From Bacillota bacterium (GTDB lineage Bacteria; Bacillota; Sulfobacillia; JAJYWN01), in contig JAJYWN010000002.1 of assembly GCA_021791495.1 (NCBI GenBank), positions 1 through 43,814 of the forward strand: a DNA stretch of 43,814 bases. Direction: 5' to 3'. Within the stretch, counting starts at the first letter, position 1. Each line of letters begins with the position of its first letter. The notes beneath the pieces are model-generated. The model was not told where the DNA came from, made no database searches, and worked only from the letters and a program-made list of their open reading frames with translations. Made by a program: the position numbers and the translations under genes. This document shows, piece after piece, positions 1-7,873 of the stretch.

Positions 1-546
1 ATCTACTATCCGCGCGTGTTGCGGCGCGACTTCTCCGATCCCTTGAAGACCCATCCCAGCACCAATGTGCCGGGGCGGGGGACCGAGGAGATGAAGACCA
101 ACGACGTGACCGGCCGCTTCAAGCGCGGTTGGGCCGGCATTGCCGTGGAGCTGGGGCGTCCGGGGACGGGCACCCGTTTCCGCGATGTCCAGAAGGTGTC
201 CATGGCCGTGGCGTCCATGGGTATCGCTTTCGAGGAGAAGAACCCCACCACTTCCATCATGGTGGATAAGACCAAGGGCACGCTGCCGCCGGAGGTGTTG
301 GACGAGAAAGTGCTGTCGGCCATCGTGGAGTTCGCGGTGCCGCAGTCACGGGTCGTCGAGGTCTTGACGCGTCTGAAGGAAGTGGCGCCGACCCTTGACA
401 CCGTCTTCAGCCTTGACCTGTCGTGCCGGGTGGAGCCGGACGGGTCGGTACCCACGGTGGAACTGGCCAAGGCGGCCGGGTTCACCCCGTCCATCAACGG
501 CAAGCTCAACGTCGGCCTGGGGCGGCCCCGGGCGAAGGAGGACTGA
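1..546 (+). CDS. Conserved-looking protein of unknown function, 5' end outside the window
   Basis: The frame is open from base 1 to the TGA at 544-546, giving 181 visible residues, so the true start lies upstream. I do not recognise the family. The sequence is soluble, without signal peptide or membrane segment, and contains one cysteine (in LDLSCRVEP). It has alternating strand/helix character (LDEKVLSAIVEFAVPQSRVVEVL) that would suit an alpha/beta fold. The next gene starts 8 bases after the stop, so the two are very likely cotranscribed and may act together. An in-frame GTG at 16 exists but has no ribosome site and would cut into coding sequence. Coding is supported by third-position GC bias and by the tight spacing to the next gene. 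No function is assigned. Confidence 0.75.
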   Translation: MYYPRVLRRDFSDPLKTHPSTNVPGRGTEEMKTNDVTGRFKRGWAGIAVELGRPGTGTRFRDVQKVSMAVASMGIAFEEKNPTTSIMVDKTKGTLPPEVLDEKVLSAIVEFAVPQSRVVEVLTRLKEVAPTLDTVFSLDLSCRVEPDGSVPTVELAKAAGFTPSINGKLNVGLGRPRAKED

Positions 547-554
547 CCACTGCT

Positions 555-1193
555 ATGACGCATAGCCTTCATCGCCAGGGGACGGCCGAAAACCTGAGCG
601 GGGATTATATCATCTTCGCCATCGCCGCCCAGGGCATCAACGCCAAGGGGTCGGCCCCGCTCTACGCCAAGTTTTCGGAGATAGTGGAGAAGTACGGGCC
701 GGTGAACCTTGGCGACATGCGCACCGGCAACACGTATTCCAAGGACGTCGCCACGGTACGGCGCAGCACGCAGGACAACTCCATCTATCACGCCGTCTTT
801 ACCGACCCCAAGAAGGTGGCGGCGGCGCTGGCCGACCTGAAGGCGGCCGACCTGGGGCTGTCCATCGTGCTGTCGGGGCTTTTCGAACACCTTGGGCCGT
901 GCTGTGAGGCGGGCGGGGTAGAGCGGCACACCATCGAGCACTCGCTGGGGGTTTGGGGTAACACGGCGCGGCTGCCGAGCCCGGGTGTACTGCAGGTTTC
1001 GACCATGTGCGGCCACGGAATGGTGGGCTTCCCGCTCATCAAGGACGCCGTGGAGCGGGTGCGCGCCGGTAGCTGGACGGCGAAGAAGGCCGCCGAGACG
1101 CTGGCTTGCCAGTGCCACTGCGGCATCTTCAACCCGGTCAGGGCCGAGCGCCTGATAGAGGCCATGGCCGGGGCCGAGCAGGCGGCAGATTAA
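555..1193 (+). CDS. Cysteine-rich protein of unknown function
   Basis: This is a 212-residue protein starting at ATG 555 with a GAAGGAGG ribosome site just upstream, inside the end of the previous gene. The frame stays open further upstream, but the ribosome site favours this start. No signal peptide or membrane segment is visible. Six cysteines cluster in the second half: CC at 116-117, MCGHG at 151-155 and a CQCHC block at 185-189 followed by GIFNP. Such clustering in an intracellular protein suggests metal or iron-sulfur binding, which is inference. The family is not recognised. The 8-base gap to the upstream gene suggests a two-gene unit ending at the hairpin at 1216-1233. Confidence 0.8.
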   Translation: MTHSLHRQGTAENLSGDYIIFAIAAQGINAKGSAPLYAKFSEIVEKYGPVNLGDMRTGNTYSKDVATVRRSTQDNSIYHAVFTDPKKVAAALADLKAADLGLSIVLSGLFEHLGPCCEAGGVERHTIEHSLGVWGNTARLPSPGVLQVSTMCGHGMVGFPLIKDAVERVRAGSWTAKKAAETLACQCHCGIFNPVRAERLIEAMAGAEQAAD

Positions 1194-1215
1194 GCTAAAG
1201 CCAGACAGGAGGGGA

Positions 1216-1233
1216 CCTCTCCCGCGGGAGAGG
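1216..1233. terminator. Hairpin between convergent genes
   Basis: An 8-bp perfect stem (CCTCTCCC/GGGAGAGG, loop GC) can be extended by G:C pairs beyond one A/C mismatch. It lies between two convergent genes and has no T-run on either side, so it may be a factor-dependent or bidirectional terminator. Confidence 0.45.
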
Positions 1234-1242
1234 CCCTCAAAT

Positions 1243-1692
1243 CTACTCCTTGGCCGGGGGCGTGGGAGTCTGTTCCGGGGAGTTCCCGGCACGGTCCGGC
1301 CCCTTCTCAATGGTGATAGATTCGGCCGGCCCGTGGTGGCTGTGCCATCCAGGGCTGGCGATGACCACATGTCGGTCACGGTGCCTCGGTGACTCTTCCC
1401 AGTCGATGTCGGATTCCCAGCCGCCCAGATAGCCGTGGAGAAGCGCAGCCGCCACCCCGACCTGGTCCGCGTCGGCGCCGGCGGGAAGTTCCTGGAATAG
1501 CTCGGGGAGTAGGGGGTCGCTCTCCTGGTTCATCGTCCCCAGAGCCTTCAGGCAGCGGTTGTAGGCGTCGATCAGAGCCGGGGTCCCCTTACCCAGGCCA
1601 GCGTCCAAGGACACCTGAACGGCGACGGACTTGATCGAGCTTAGGAGACCGCGCAGGGACCGGACATTGCGTTCCTTCTCGTCCTCATTCAT
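1243..1692 (-). CDS. Small soluble partner of the upstream ECF sigma factor, unknown family
   Basis: This 149-residue protein begins at ATG 1692-1690, overlapping the sigma-factor stop in an ATGA arrangement (TGA at 1691-1689). This implies translational coupling. The same frame is open to base 2100, but that extension runs through the sigma gene and is proline/arginine-rich shadow sequence. The protein is acidic with a helical N-terminal half (about 1-75) and a His-rich middle segment (SPRHRDRHVV, WHSHHG). The C-terminus is low-complexity (PEQTPTPPAKE). It lacks a transmembrane segment and the HxxxCxxC zinc motif of common anti-sigma factors. Its position suggests it modulates the sigma factor, which is inference only. 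Confidence 0.75.
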   Translation of the reverse strand: MNEDEKERNVRSLRGLLSSIKSVAVQVSLDAGLGKGTPALIDAYNRCLKALGTMNQESDPLLPELFQELPAGADADQVGVAAALLHGYLGGWESDIDWEESPRHRDRHVVIASPGWHSHHGPAESITIEKGPDRAGNSPEQTPTPPAKE

Positions 1693-2363
1693 CTGTAGAA
1701 CCCTCCCGTGTTTGCCATGTAGGTCAGCAAGCGAGATCGGAGCAGGGAGCGCCCCTGGTGGAGGCGCCAGCGGACGGTGCTGATGGGGAGGCCCGTGACT
1801 TCGGCGATCTCCTCGTAGGACATCCCCTCGAAGTAGTGGAGTCCGAGAAGCCTTCCGTAGTCCGCCGGTAGGCCGGCCATCTTGTCGCGGAGAAGGCGGC
1901 GAAGTTCGGATGACTCCAGAATCTCGTCCAGGGGCCCCGCCTCGTCGGCCACGCTCTCCACCAGCCGCACCCACGCCTCGTGACTTAGGAGTGTCTCGTG
2001 TCCGGCCAGCCGGGTCCGCCTCTGGCGGTAGTTCAGGCACTGGTGGTACACCACCTGGCGGAGCCAGGGGAGGAACTTTCCGCCGTCCTCCAGTTGCCAC
2101 AGTTTGCGGTAGACGGCGGTCCAGATCTCCTGTGCCACGTCGGCTATGTCGGCCTGCCTTGCGGACCCGAGATACAAGGTCACCAGTGAGCGGAGGAAGG
2201 ACTCATAGCCCTTCACCAGATGTGCAAAGGCGTCGCCGTCGCCCTTCTGGGCCGACTGAATCAGCTCCAGTTCTCCTTCTTGCCGTACTTCGCCCAAAGC
2301 TGGCATCTCTCCGCGCCGCGCCTTCTTGCTGCCTTCACCTCTAAAGACAGCCGTCAACGCCAT
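1689..2363 (-). CDS. ECF-type RNA polymerase sigma-70 family factor
   Basis: The 224-residue protein has the two-domain ECF layout. Region 2 covers about residues 30-100, with AFAHLVKGYESFLRSLV, the core-binding DIADVAQEIWTAVYRKL and the promoter-opening FLPWLRQVVYHQCLNYRQR. Region 4 covers about residues 155-215, with the helix-turn-helix SYEEIAEVTGLPISTVRWRLHQGRSLLR. The start is taken as ATG 2363; an in-frame ATG at MPALGEV would also keep both domains. The gene is divergent from a second ECF sigma gene across an 80-bp gap and coupled to a small downstream gene by a 4-base overlap. No target promoter is evident. The family call is firm; the stimulus is unknown. Confidence 0.93.
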   Translation of the reverse strand: MALTAVFRGEGSKKARRGEMPALGEVRQEGELELIQSAQKGDGDAFAHLVKGYESFLRSLVTLYLGSARQADIADVAQEIWTAVYRKLWQLEDGGKFLPWLRQVVYHQCLNYRQRRTRLAGHETLLSHEAWVRLVESVADEAGPLDEILESSELRRLLRDKMAGLPADYGRLLGLHYFEGMSYEEIAEVTGLPISTVRWRLHQGRSLLRSRLLTYMANTGGFYR

Positions 2364-2443
2364 GGAGTTAGGGGCATGAGCAAAGAATTCCTCACGAAAA
2401 CAAAAAACCTCTGTGCAGCCAACTTCGTCAGCTAAGCGAGGGT

Positions 2444-3178
2444 ATGTATAGTGAGAGCAACAAAATCCAAGCCAGCAAGAGTTTCGTAGTGCTGGGGAGG
2501 TCCGGACGCTCCTTGCCGCTGCCGATAAGGCCAGACGAAAATGAGAATAAGCTCGTGGAACGGTGTCGAACAGGGGATATCCAGGCCTTTGAATTGCTTT
2601 ATCGGGCCCATGCCGGCGAAGCAGTCAGGACGGCATTCTTCGTCACACGCGATTGGGCGGCCGCGGAGGACGCGGCGCAGGAAGCCTTCACCCGGGCATT
2701 CCGGTCGATGAGGAAGCTGCTCCCTGGCTGGCCTTTCGCCCCGTGGTTGCACCGGATTGTGGTGAACGAGGCCCGTCGGGTGGCCCGAAGAGCGTCGAGA
2801 GTGGGAATACCAGTCGCCTTGGTGTGGGATGAACCCCCTGCGTCGTCTCTGCCGGGTCCCGGTGGTGCGGGCGCCGGCCGCGCGCCTGAGGGAGCCATAG
2901 GGGAGGGCGCTGCAAGGAAGGACGCCGCGGAGGGTGACGCCGGCCTCAGTGCCGAGGAAGTCGCGTTGCAGGCGGAAAGACGTGCGTCCCTCTGGAAGGC
3001 CGTTCTGGATCTACCCGAGCCATACCGTCTCCCGATCATCCTGAAATACCACCGCGACCTCAGCGAAGTTGAAATCGGCGCCATCCTAGGCATCCCGGTG
3101 GGGCGCGTGAAGTCCAGACTCTACGATGCGAGGCAACGTCTGAAGAAAGCACTTGGAAACTGGATGGCTGAAGAGTGA
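2444..3178 (+). CDS. ECF-type sigma factor with a long inter-domain linker
   Basis: This 244-residue ECF sigma factor has region 2 at about residues 33-105, including AFELLYRAHAGEAVRTAFFVTRDWAAAEDAAQEAFTRAF read in pieces, then PWLHRIVVNEARR. Region 4 lies at about 175-240 (LPEPYRLPIILKYHRDLSEVEIGAILGIPVGRVKSRL in pieces). Between them is a roughly 50-residue Gly/Ala/Pro-rich linker, longer than usual. ATG 2444 has GCGAGGG immediately upstream, rather close. A later GTG at VERCRTGD is possible but would trim the start of region 2. The next gene overlaps its stop as GTGA, the usual arrangement for a sigma/anti-sigma pair. Confidence 0.93.
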   Translation: MYSESNKIQASKSFVVLGRSGRSLPLPIRPDENENKLVERCRTGDIQAFELLYRAHAGEAVRTAFFVTRDWAAAEDAAQEAFTRAFRSMRKLLPGWPFAPWLHRIVVNEARRVARRASRVGIPVALVWDEPPASSLPGPGGAGAGRAPEGAIGEGAARKDAAEGDAGLSAEEVALQAERRASLWKAVLDLPEPYRLPIILKYHRDLSEVEIGAILGIPVGRVKSRLYDARQRLKKALGNWMAEE

Positions 3179-4104
3179 GAGGAGTCACTTCCATGGACCA
3201 CCCTTCCGCAAACGGAGGAAGAGGAATCGGAGATGCTGGAATCGAGCGCGAACTCCGGCAGGCCCTAAAGCGGGCTCCGGCTTGGCCCGGTTCAGCGGAC
3301 GTTCTGTGGCGGCGTCTGGAGGAAGGCTTGCGGGGCGGTCGTCTTGCCGCTGGGCGTGGCTTCAGGGTGCCTGTGTGGGCGACCGCCGCCGTCGCCACCT
3401 GCGTCATCGCCGGGCTGGCCCTGGCCGGTCGCGCACAATGGCTGGGGACGATGGGTGGGAATCGAACGCCGGGCCCCACCAACGGTCAGGTCGCCATCAG
3501 CGCCGGTGGTGAGGTGAACGCGCCCGGCGTGGGTGTGGGGGGCGGCCGGCCCACCGGGGGCCTAGTCATGCTCATCGCGACCATGTCCGGTTCCGTGACG
3601 GACATCAAGGGCGGCAAGCTCCTCCTCAGCGACGTGAGCTACGTCCTTCCCCGCGACTTCAAGGGGACCAAACCCGGACCCGAGCTGCCCTTGCCGGCCG
3701 GCCGGTGGGTGACCCCCAACCACTGGCAGAGCGACGGCGGCACCCTGGACCTCTTCAAGGGTGAACAGGTCGTCTATTTCATTGAACACAACGTCATCGC
3801 CCCCGAATTCCGAAACGAGGGCCCGAACTCGTCCAACCCCTGGGCGAAGGCCCCTCAGATGCGGTTCATTTATGGGGAAGTGACGCGCATCGCCGGCGAC
3901 AAGGTGACGGTGCTGCAGCACCCCGGATACTCGAAGGTGCCGAACGATTGGAACACGTCCCTCGGGAACATCACTCTGCGCCTGGCGCCCTACAGCCGTC
4001 GCGGCAATGACCCGGCGCTCAAGGTGAAAGACCAGGTTATCATCGGTTACTTCGGGGACTCCACCGACCAGATCATCTGGCAGTATACGGTGGTGAACCG
4101 CTGA
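3175..4104 (+). CDS. Single-pass membrane protein, probable anti-sigma factor
   Basis: The protein has 309 residues from GTG 3175 (GTGA overlap with the sigma stop). An ATG at 3193 with GAGAGGAG upstream is equally credible. A charged cytoplasmic stretch of about 65 residues contains ERELRQALKRAPAWPGSADVLWRRLEEGL, the size and composition of a short sigma-binding domain. One hydrophobic segment follows (VWATAAVATCVIAGLALAG, about 67-86). Then comes a Gly-rich spacer and an external beta-rich domain of about 190 residues (repeated VTDIKGGKLLLSDV and VTRIAGDKVTVLQ motifs). There is no HxxxCxxC zinc motif. The anti-sigma role rests on topology and coupling, not on a recognised domain. Confidence 0.75.
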   Translation: MRGVTSMDHPSANGGRGIGDAGIERELRQALKRAPAWPGSADVLWRRLEEGLRGGRLAAGRGFRVPVWATAAVATCVIAGLALAGRAQWLGTMGGNRTPGPTNGQVAISAGGEVNAPGVGVGGGRPTGGLVMLIATMSGSVTDIKGGKLLLSDVSYVLPRDFKGTKPGPELPLPAGRWVTPNHWQSDGGTLDLFKGEQVVYFIEHNVIAPEFRNEGPNSSNPWAKAPQMRFIYGEVTRIAGDKVTVLQHPGYSKVPNDWNTSLGNITLRLAPYSRRGNDPALKVKDQVIIGYFGDSTDQIIWQYTVVNR

Positions 4105-4214
4105 TTAGCCACCCCACTGCGCCACTCTCGCTGAGGCCGGAAGGGTTTGGAGGACCGGGGGTCCAAAATACAAGGGAACCGGTTACCGATGCAACCGCCA
4201 AGGGAGAGGTCCCC

Positions 4215-4973
4215 GTGAGCTTCACCTCCGGCCCGACCCGTTCCCGGCCCCGATCACGCACCTCGCGCAGCTTTCCGCGGACGCTAGTGGCCATTGCGGC
4301 CGCGGCGTTCGTGGTGCCACTGGGCGTGTCCTTCTTGAGCGCCTGCAAAGCCCAGGAGACGCCTCCCCCGGACAAACCGGGGATCCCCAAGGCAGTATTC
4401 ACCTTCTTGAAACAGCGTGGTTTGGAGACTAGCGACGCCCCGATAACCTTCCGTACTCAGGTGCCGGCGAGCTGGGAGGTAGACCTGGCCGGCCTCGGCT
4501 TCGACCAATGGCTCGCGAAGCAAGGCTTCTTCACGCCGGCGGGTAAGAACAGTGACCTGATCACCCTGAGCCCCGTGGAAGTCGTCCAAGCCTTCCTCCA
4601 GGCGATAGACGCGGGCGACAAGACCAGGGCACAGGCCTGTCTTTCTCCTCAGCAGCAGCTCCACAGTCTTACCGTGAACATGGACCGGAGCAGCCGCCTC
4701 TACAACCCGGAGTACAGCTCTAACAACTCCCTGGTCGAGAACATCATGAGCGCCTACCTCACCAGCTACAGGTTCATTGACCCCAACCGCCCGTCCCAAT
4801 CCTCCGAGGATCCAGGCGGTAGCCGAGCACAGACTGTGGAGATAGCCGCCCAGCTCGTCATCAAATGGAGAGACGAGGCGTTCAACACCCCCAGCGGCCA
4901 GCAGACCCGGTTTTTCATCCTAAACAAGTATGGTGGCGGCTGGAAGATTGAAGGCATGGGTACAGGCCCCTAG
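4215..4973 (+). CDS. Lipoprotein with a DUF4829-like domain
   Basis: The protein has 252 residues from GTG 4215, with AGGGAGAGG at 4201-4209. An Arg-rich N-region is followed by a hydrophobic core and a lipobox FLSAC, making Cys44 the lipidated residue after cleavage. After a Pro-rich tether, residues about 115-250 match what I know of DUF4829 proteins of Bacillota: SPVEVVQAFLQAIDAGDKTRAQACL, read in parts, then a mixed strand region ending in WKIEGMG. This fold resembles NTF2/SnoaL-like cones. The gene follows the ECF/membrane-protein pair after 110 bp and probably belongs to the same envelope-response unit. No catalytic residues are apparent. Confidence 0.8.
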   Translation: MSFTSGPTRSRPRSRTSRSFPRTLVAIAAAAFVVPLGVSFLSACKAQETPPPDKPGIPKAVFTFLKQRGLETSDAPITFRTQVPASWEVDLAGLGFDQWLAKQGFFTPAGKNSDLITLSPVEVVQAFLQAIDAGDKTRAQACLSPQQQLHSLTVNMDRSSRLYNPEYSSNNSLVENIMSAYLTSYRFIDPNRPSQSSEDPGGSRAQTVEIAAQLVIKWRDEAFNTPSGQQTRFFILNKYGGGWKIEGMGTGP

Positions 4974-4992
4974 CTTAGCAGGAGGGATAGCC

Positions 4993-5781
4993 TTGAGCAG
5001 CGTCTTGGGCACCGACAGTCTTTTCGTGTCTCCTGTTACCCCTGTGGATGGTGTTGTGGATTTCGTCAGACGGCGCGGGGCCGACCGATTCGGAGAGGGA
5101 ATCCTGCGCGGGAACTGGGTGGAACGAAACTGGCACAAGGAGAAAACCCTCTGGGAGCAGGGAACTCCGGGCCCAGGCCTCGGCTCGATGTTGGCCGGCG
5201 AGCGCGGCGTCATCCTGGAGATCGCCGCCGGACCGGGCGGTGGGAACTTGCCCTCGATCCTTTTCCACAACTCCCAGGCCACGGTCATCGTTAACGACTT
5301 CAGCCGTTTGGTCCTGGCGGAGTGGAAACGGGTCCTGAGCCTGGACAAAGCGGGCGATAACGTGTTGTTCGCGGCCTTTGACGCCAGGAAGATGCCCCTG
5401 AAGTCGGCCTCGATGGACGTGGTCTCTACCCTGGGCGGGTTCGGCAACATAGCCGGGCAGGCCCGGGCTATCCGTGAAGCCGTCCGTGTACTCCGGCCGG
5501 GCGGGCGGCTTCTAATGATCGACGTGGAGCCTCTGAATGAAGATTGGCGGAGACTGCCCGACTCGGTGAGGCGGAAGTGGCAGTCGTCGTGCCCAGCTTT
5601 GGGCAGCGGTTTCACCAAGTTGCTGTGGCGGTGTGGTCTGATCGTCCAGCAGAGGGCGGTCATCGGAAGGAAAGTCTTCGACGACGCGGACGACGGCGAG
5701 TTGGCTCGGACCGCGATTGAGCACGGCGTCCACCTGCGGGCCGATGTGGCCGTCTTCGAGGCCATCAAGCCGGCCTCCTAA
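4993..5781 (+). CDS. Class I SAM-dependent methyltransferase
   Basis: The chosen start is TTG 4993, preceded by AGGAGGG at 4980-4986 and 20 bases after the previous stop, giving 262 residues. The frame stays open to 4930 inside the previous gene. Motif I is VILEIAAGPGGGNLPSI at about 78-94, a glycine-rich loop for S-adenosylmethionine. A later acidic segment is FAAFDARKMPLKSASMDVV. The post-motif AIREAVRVLRPGGRLLMIDVEP is the standard motif III region of UbiE/Methyltransf_11-type enzymes. The substrate cannot be told; the family covers quinones, small metabolites and lipids. It is probably the last gene of the ECF-linked operon or cotranscribed with the next gene. Confidence 0.88.
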   Translation: MSSVLGTDSLFVSPVTPVDGVVDFVRRRGADRFGEGILRGNWVERNWHKEKTLWEQGTPGPGLGSMLAGERGVILEIAAGPGGGNLPSILFHNSQATVIVNDFSRLVLAEWKRVLSLDKAGDNVLFAAFDARKMPLKSASMDVVSTLGGFGNIAGQARAIREAVRVLRPGGRLLMIDVEPLNEDWRRLPDSVRRKWQSSCPALGSGFTKLLWRCGLIVQQRAVIGRKVFDDADDGELARTAIEHGVHLRADVAVFEAIKPAS

Positions 5782-5807
5782 GCAACAAAGATAGGCAATG
5801 GTGTGAT

Positions 5808-6911
5808 ATGAGCGTAAAAAGCTTGGGCCGGCGTATCTGTGATGTCTTTGTCCTCGGGACCATCCACCAGTTTCACACCCTAACCCCCGGGTACACCTTG
5901 TTCCACCTAGAGGGGCTGCTGGAGGCTTTCGGCCCGGACCTCATCGCCGTAGAGATCCGCCCTGAGGACTGGGCGAAAGGTGATCTCGACCGGGGCCCCT
6001 ACGAGATGGGGCGCGTGGCCGTCCCTTGGGCGCAGAAGAAGGCGGTGCCCGTGGTGCCGGTGGACTGGTGGGAAGACGGGATGCCGGACGAATACCGCCT
6101 GGCCCTGGCGGAACTCCAGGCATCCGCGGAGGGACGGTCTCGCTTAGAGCGGGTAGAAGAGCGGGAGAAGGAAGCCCTCGGGCTGCCTTTCCCTGAGCTA
6201 TGTCGCACCATCGAGCGGGTCCACAGCCCCGAAGTCCAGGCCCGCTTCCGTGCCGTCCACGATATCGAGGCGGCCGCCTTCGGGGAAGGCCCACTCAACA
6301 AATACTGGCGAACAAGAAACCGCATCATGGCGGAACGAGTCACCGCCGCCATCCGTGACCGGGGCGCGCGGCGCGCGGTGGCGGTGGTGGGCTGCGAGCA
6401 CAAGTACGCCATTGAAGACCAGTTGGTCAAGGGACCGGACATCCGGCTGACTCGTTTGGACGAGTTTCTCAAGACCCCGGTCGCCCTCACTCCGGAGCAG
6501 AGCCTATCCTTCGACCGCCTCTTTGTCTTTCAGAAAGTCGACGGACCGGAAGCAAACACCCACCCCGACCGTGCGGACCTCACCGGCGTCCAACCCGCCA
6601 TCGAACGCCTCCTGGCGGCCGGCCCCGGTGACCCCGAAGTCATCTACTACCGCGGCCTCTACCACTTCCTGAAACGCGAATTGGACCTCGCCCTGCGGGA
6701 TTTCGCCAGGGCCAGCCAGGATGAAGCTACCCTTCTACTTGGGAGGGTCCGCCTGTGGGAAATCGCCCGAATTCGCATGGGCCAGGTCTACGATATGCGC
6801 GGAGAACGGGAAAACGCGCTGGCAGAGTACGGTGCCGTCACCGTCCGTGGGTACACCAGGGTGACGCTGGCCAAGCGGTTTGCGGCATCCCCGTACGTGC
6901 GGTCGTCCTAG
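5808..6911 (+). CDS. TraB/TIKI-superfamily-like protein with a TPR-like C-terminal region
   Basis: The 367-residue protein begins VFVLGTIHQFHTL, close to the GxxH motif opening of TraB/PrgY/TIKI/ChaN-type domains. It then has an acidic site (LIAVEIRPEDW) and VVGCEHKYAIEDQL near residue 205, equivalent to the conserved GxxH-like helix of that superfamily. These residues form a metal or catalytic pocket in studied members. Residues about 265-350 (VIYYRGLYHFLKRELDLALRDFARAS, then RMGQVYDMRGERENALAEYG) look like two TPR-type hairpins. No membrane segment is visible, unlike plasmid PrgY. ATG 5808 follows the methyltransferase by 26 bases, although its ribosome site is weak. Function is unknown; proteolysis or a regulatory role is possible. 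Confidence 0.7.
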   Translation: MSVKSLGRRICDVFVLGTIHQFHTLTPGYTLFHLEGLLEAFGPDLIAVEIRPEDWAKGDLDRGPYEMGRVAVPWAQKKAVPVVPVDWWEDGMPDEYRLALAELQASAEGRSRLERVEEREKEALGLPFPELCRTIERVHSPEVQARFRAVHDIEAAAFGEGPLNKYWRTRNRIMAERVTAAIRDRGARRAVAVVGCEHKYAIEDQLVKGPDIRLTRLDEFLKTPVALTPEQSLSFDRLFVFQKVDGPEANTHPDRADLTGVQPAIERLLAAGPGDPEVIYYRGLYHFLKRELDLALRDFARASQDEATLLLGRVRLWEIARIRMGQVYDMRGERENALAEYGAVTVRGYTRVTLAKRFAASPYVRSS

Positions 6912-6927
6912 GGCCACCCGTTGGTTC

Positions 6928-7599
6928 TCAGTTCGCTACGATGTGCACCGTCGTACCGTCGGCCGCCCACTCGTAAAGGCTCTTGGCGTCGGCCTCGGCC
7001 AGGGCGATGCAGCCATGGGTGGCCTCCACCTCAGTCTTCATGGTCGCGTCGTTCACCTTGTAAGTGTGAAAACCGTAGTCGCCCTGGAACTGGAGGAAGT
7101 ACTTCAGGAAGAACTCGTGGCCGAGGGTCGCCTTATACAGGCCGGTGTGGATGGTGCCCAGATGGCCGGTGATCTTGAAGTCCCCGGCCGGCGTCTCGTC
7201 CCCGGGACCACCGGATTTGCCCTGGAAGACCGCGACTTCAGTGTCACCCACATACTCATGGACGATGGCTGTCGCCGTCTTGTCGTCGATTTGAACTTCT
7301 ATGTGTTTCGGACCAGTGGGCTTGACCGGGGATGGCGTGGGACCGCTGCCGACGCCGCCACCCGTGGTGGCACCGGGTGCTGGCGCCATCCCTGAACCCG
7401 GTACTGTCCCTGCACTGGACCCCGTCCCCGGGGCAGTTGTCGCCACGCCACCCGGCTGTGTCTTCCCTCCGGCGGCATCGATGGCGTGACTCACGGCGAC
7501 ATAGGTCATGGCGACGACCGCGATAAGAACAAACACCGACACCACAAGGCGGCCCTTGTCAACGACGCGTCGCGGACGGCGCAAGGACCGCGATGGCAA
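6928..7599 (-). CDS. Membrane-anchored L,D-transpeptidase (YkuD domain)
   Basis: About 223 residues from TTG 7599. One N-terminal hydrophobic segment (LVVSVFVLIAVVAMTYVAV) is followed by a Gly/Pro/Thr-rich tether of about 70 residues. The YkuD domain (about 100-223) contains GDFKITGHLGTIHTGLY and ends with THGCIAL, whose Cys197 and His195 match the catalytic HGC motif of L,D-transpeptidases. Those enzymes make 3-3 crosslinks or attach proteins to peptidoglycan. The family usually has HGCIR; here Ala-Leu follows. Start choice is uncertain: TTG 7599 lacks a ribosome site, while GAGGAGG at about 7663-7670 precedes in-frame sequence without ATG, GTG or TTG. Confidence 0.85.
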   Translation of the reverse strand: MPSRSLRRPRRVVDKGRLVVSVFVLIAVVAMTYVAVSHAIDAAGGKTQPGGVATTAPGTGSSAGTVPGSGMAPAPGATTGGGVGSGPTPSPVKPTGPKHIEVQIDDKTATAIVHEYVGDTEVAVFQGKSGGPGDETPAGDFKITGHLGTIHTGLYKATLGHEFFLKYFLQFQGDYGFHTYKVNDATMKTEVEATHGCIALAEADAKSLYEWAADGTTVHIVAN

Positions 7600-7836
7600 G
7601 GGTGAAGGTCCGTAAGACGGACGATAGGGTGATGGCTTTGACGAGAACGACGACGTAGGAGGGCCTCCTCATCCAATATTCAATACAAGCAGTAGATGAG
7701 ACGAAGCTTCGCCCAAACCCGTTCCCATCCTTTTTGAAAGAGCATTGCAGATACTAGATCAATTGTCAGGTGTTAGCATGGGGTCATTCATAACGGCGCC
7801 TCGGCGGAGAAATCAAGGATCTAACGACCATTGTAG

Positions 7837-7852
7837 ACTGTCTCAAGACAGT
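7837..7852 (-). terminator. Perfect hairpin downstream of the phosphoesterase gene
   Basis: ACTGTCT/AGACAGT with a 2-base loop lies 22 bases past the phosphoesterase stop on the minus strand. It has no T-run, so termination is only suggested. Nothing else is evident in the 274-bp gap 7600-7873 apart from AT-rich promoter-like sequence at 7670-7760. Confidence 0.35.
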
Positions 7853-7873
7853 GGGACAAGTCCTTATTGCCGG

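Noticed and set aside
6-1379. Long open frame of 457 codons on the minus strand across the first two genes
   Set aside because: Arg/Pro-rich composition typical of antisense frames in GC-rich DNA; the plus strand has two tightly spaced genes with a ribosome site at 555.
1693-2100. N-terminal extension of the small sigma-partner gene
   Set aside because: It would run through the sigma gene in another frame; the ATGA overlap at 1692 is a far better start.
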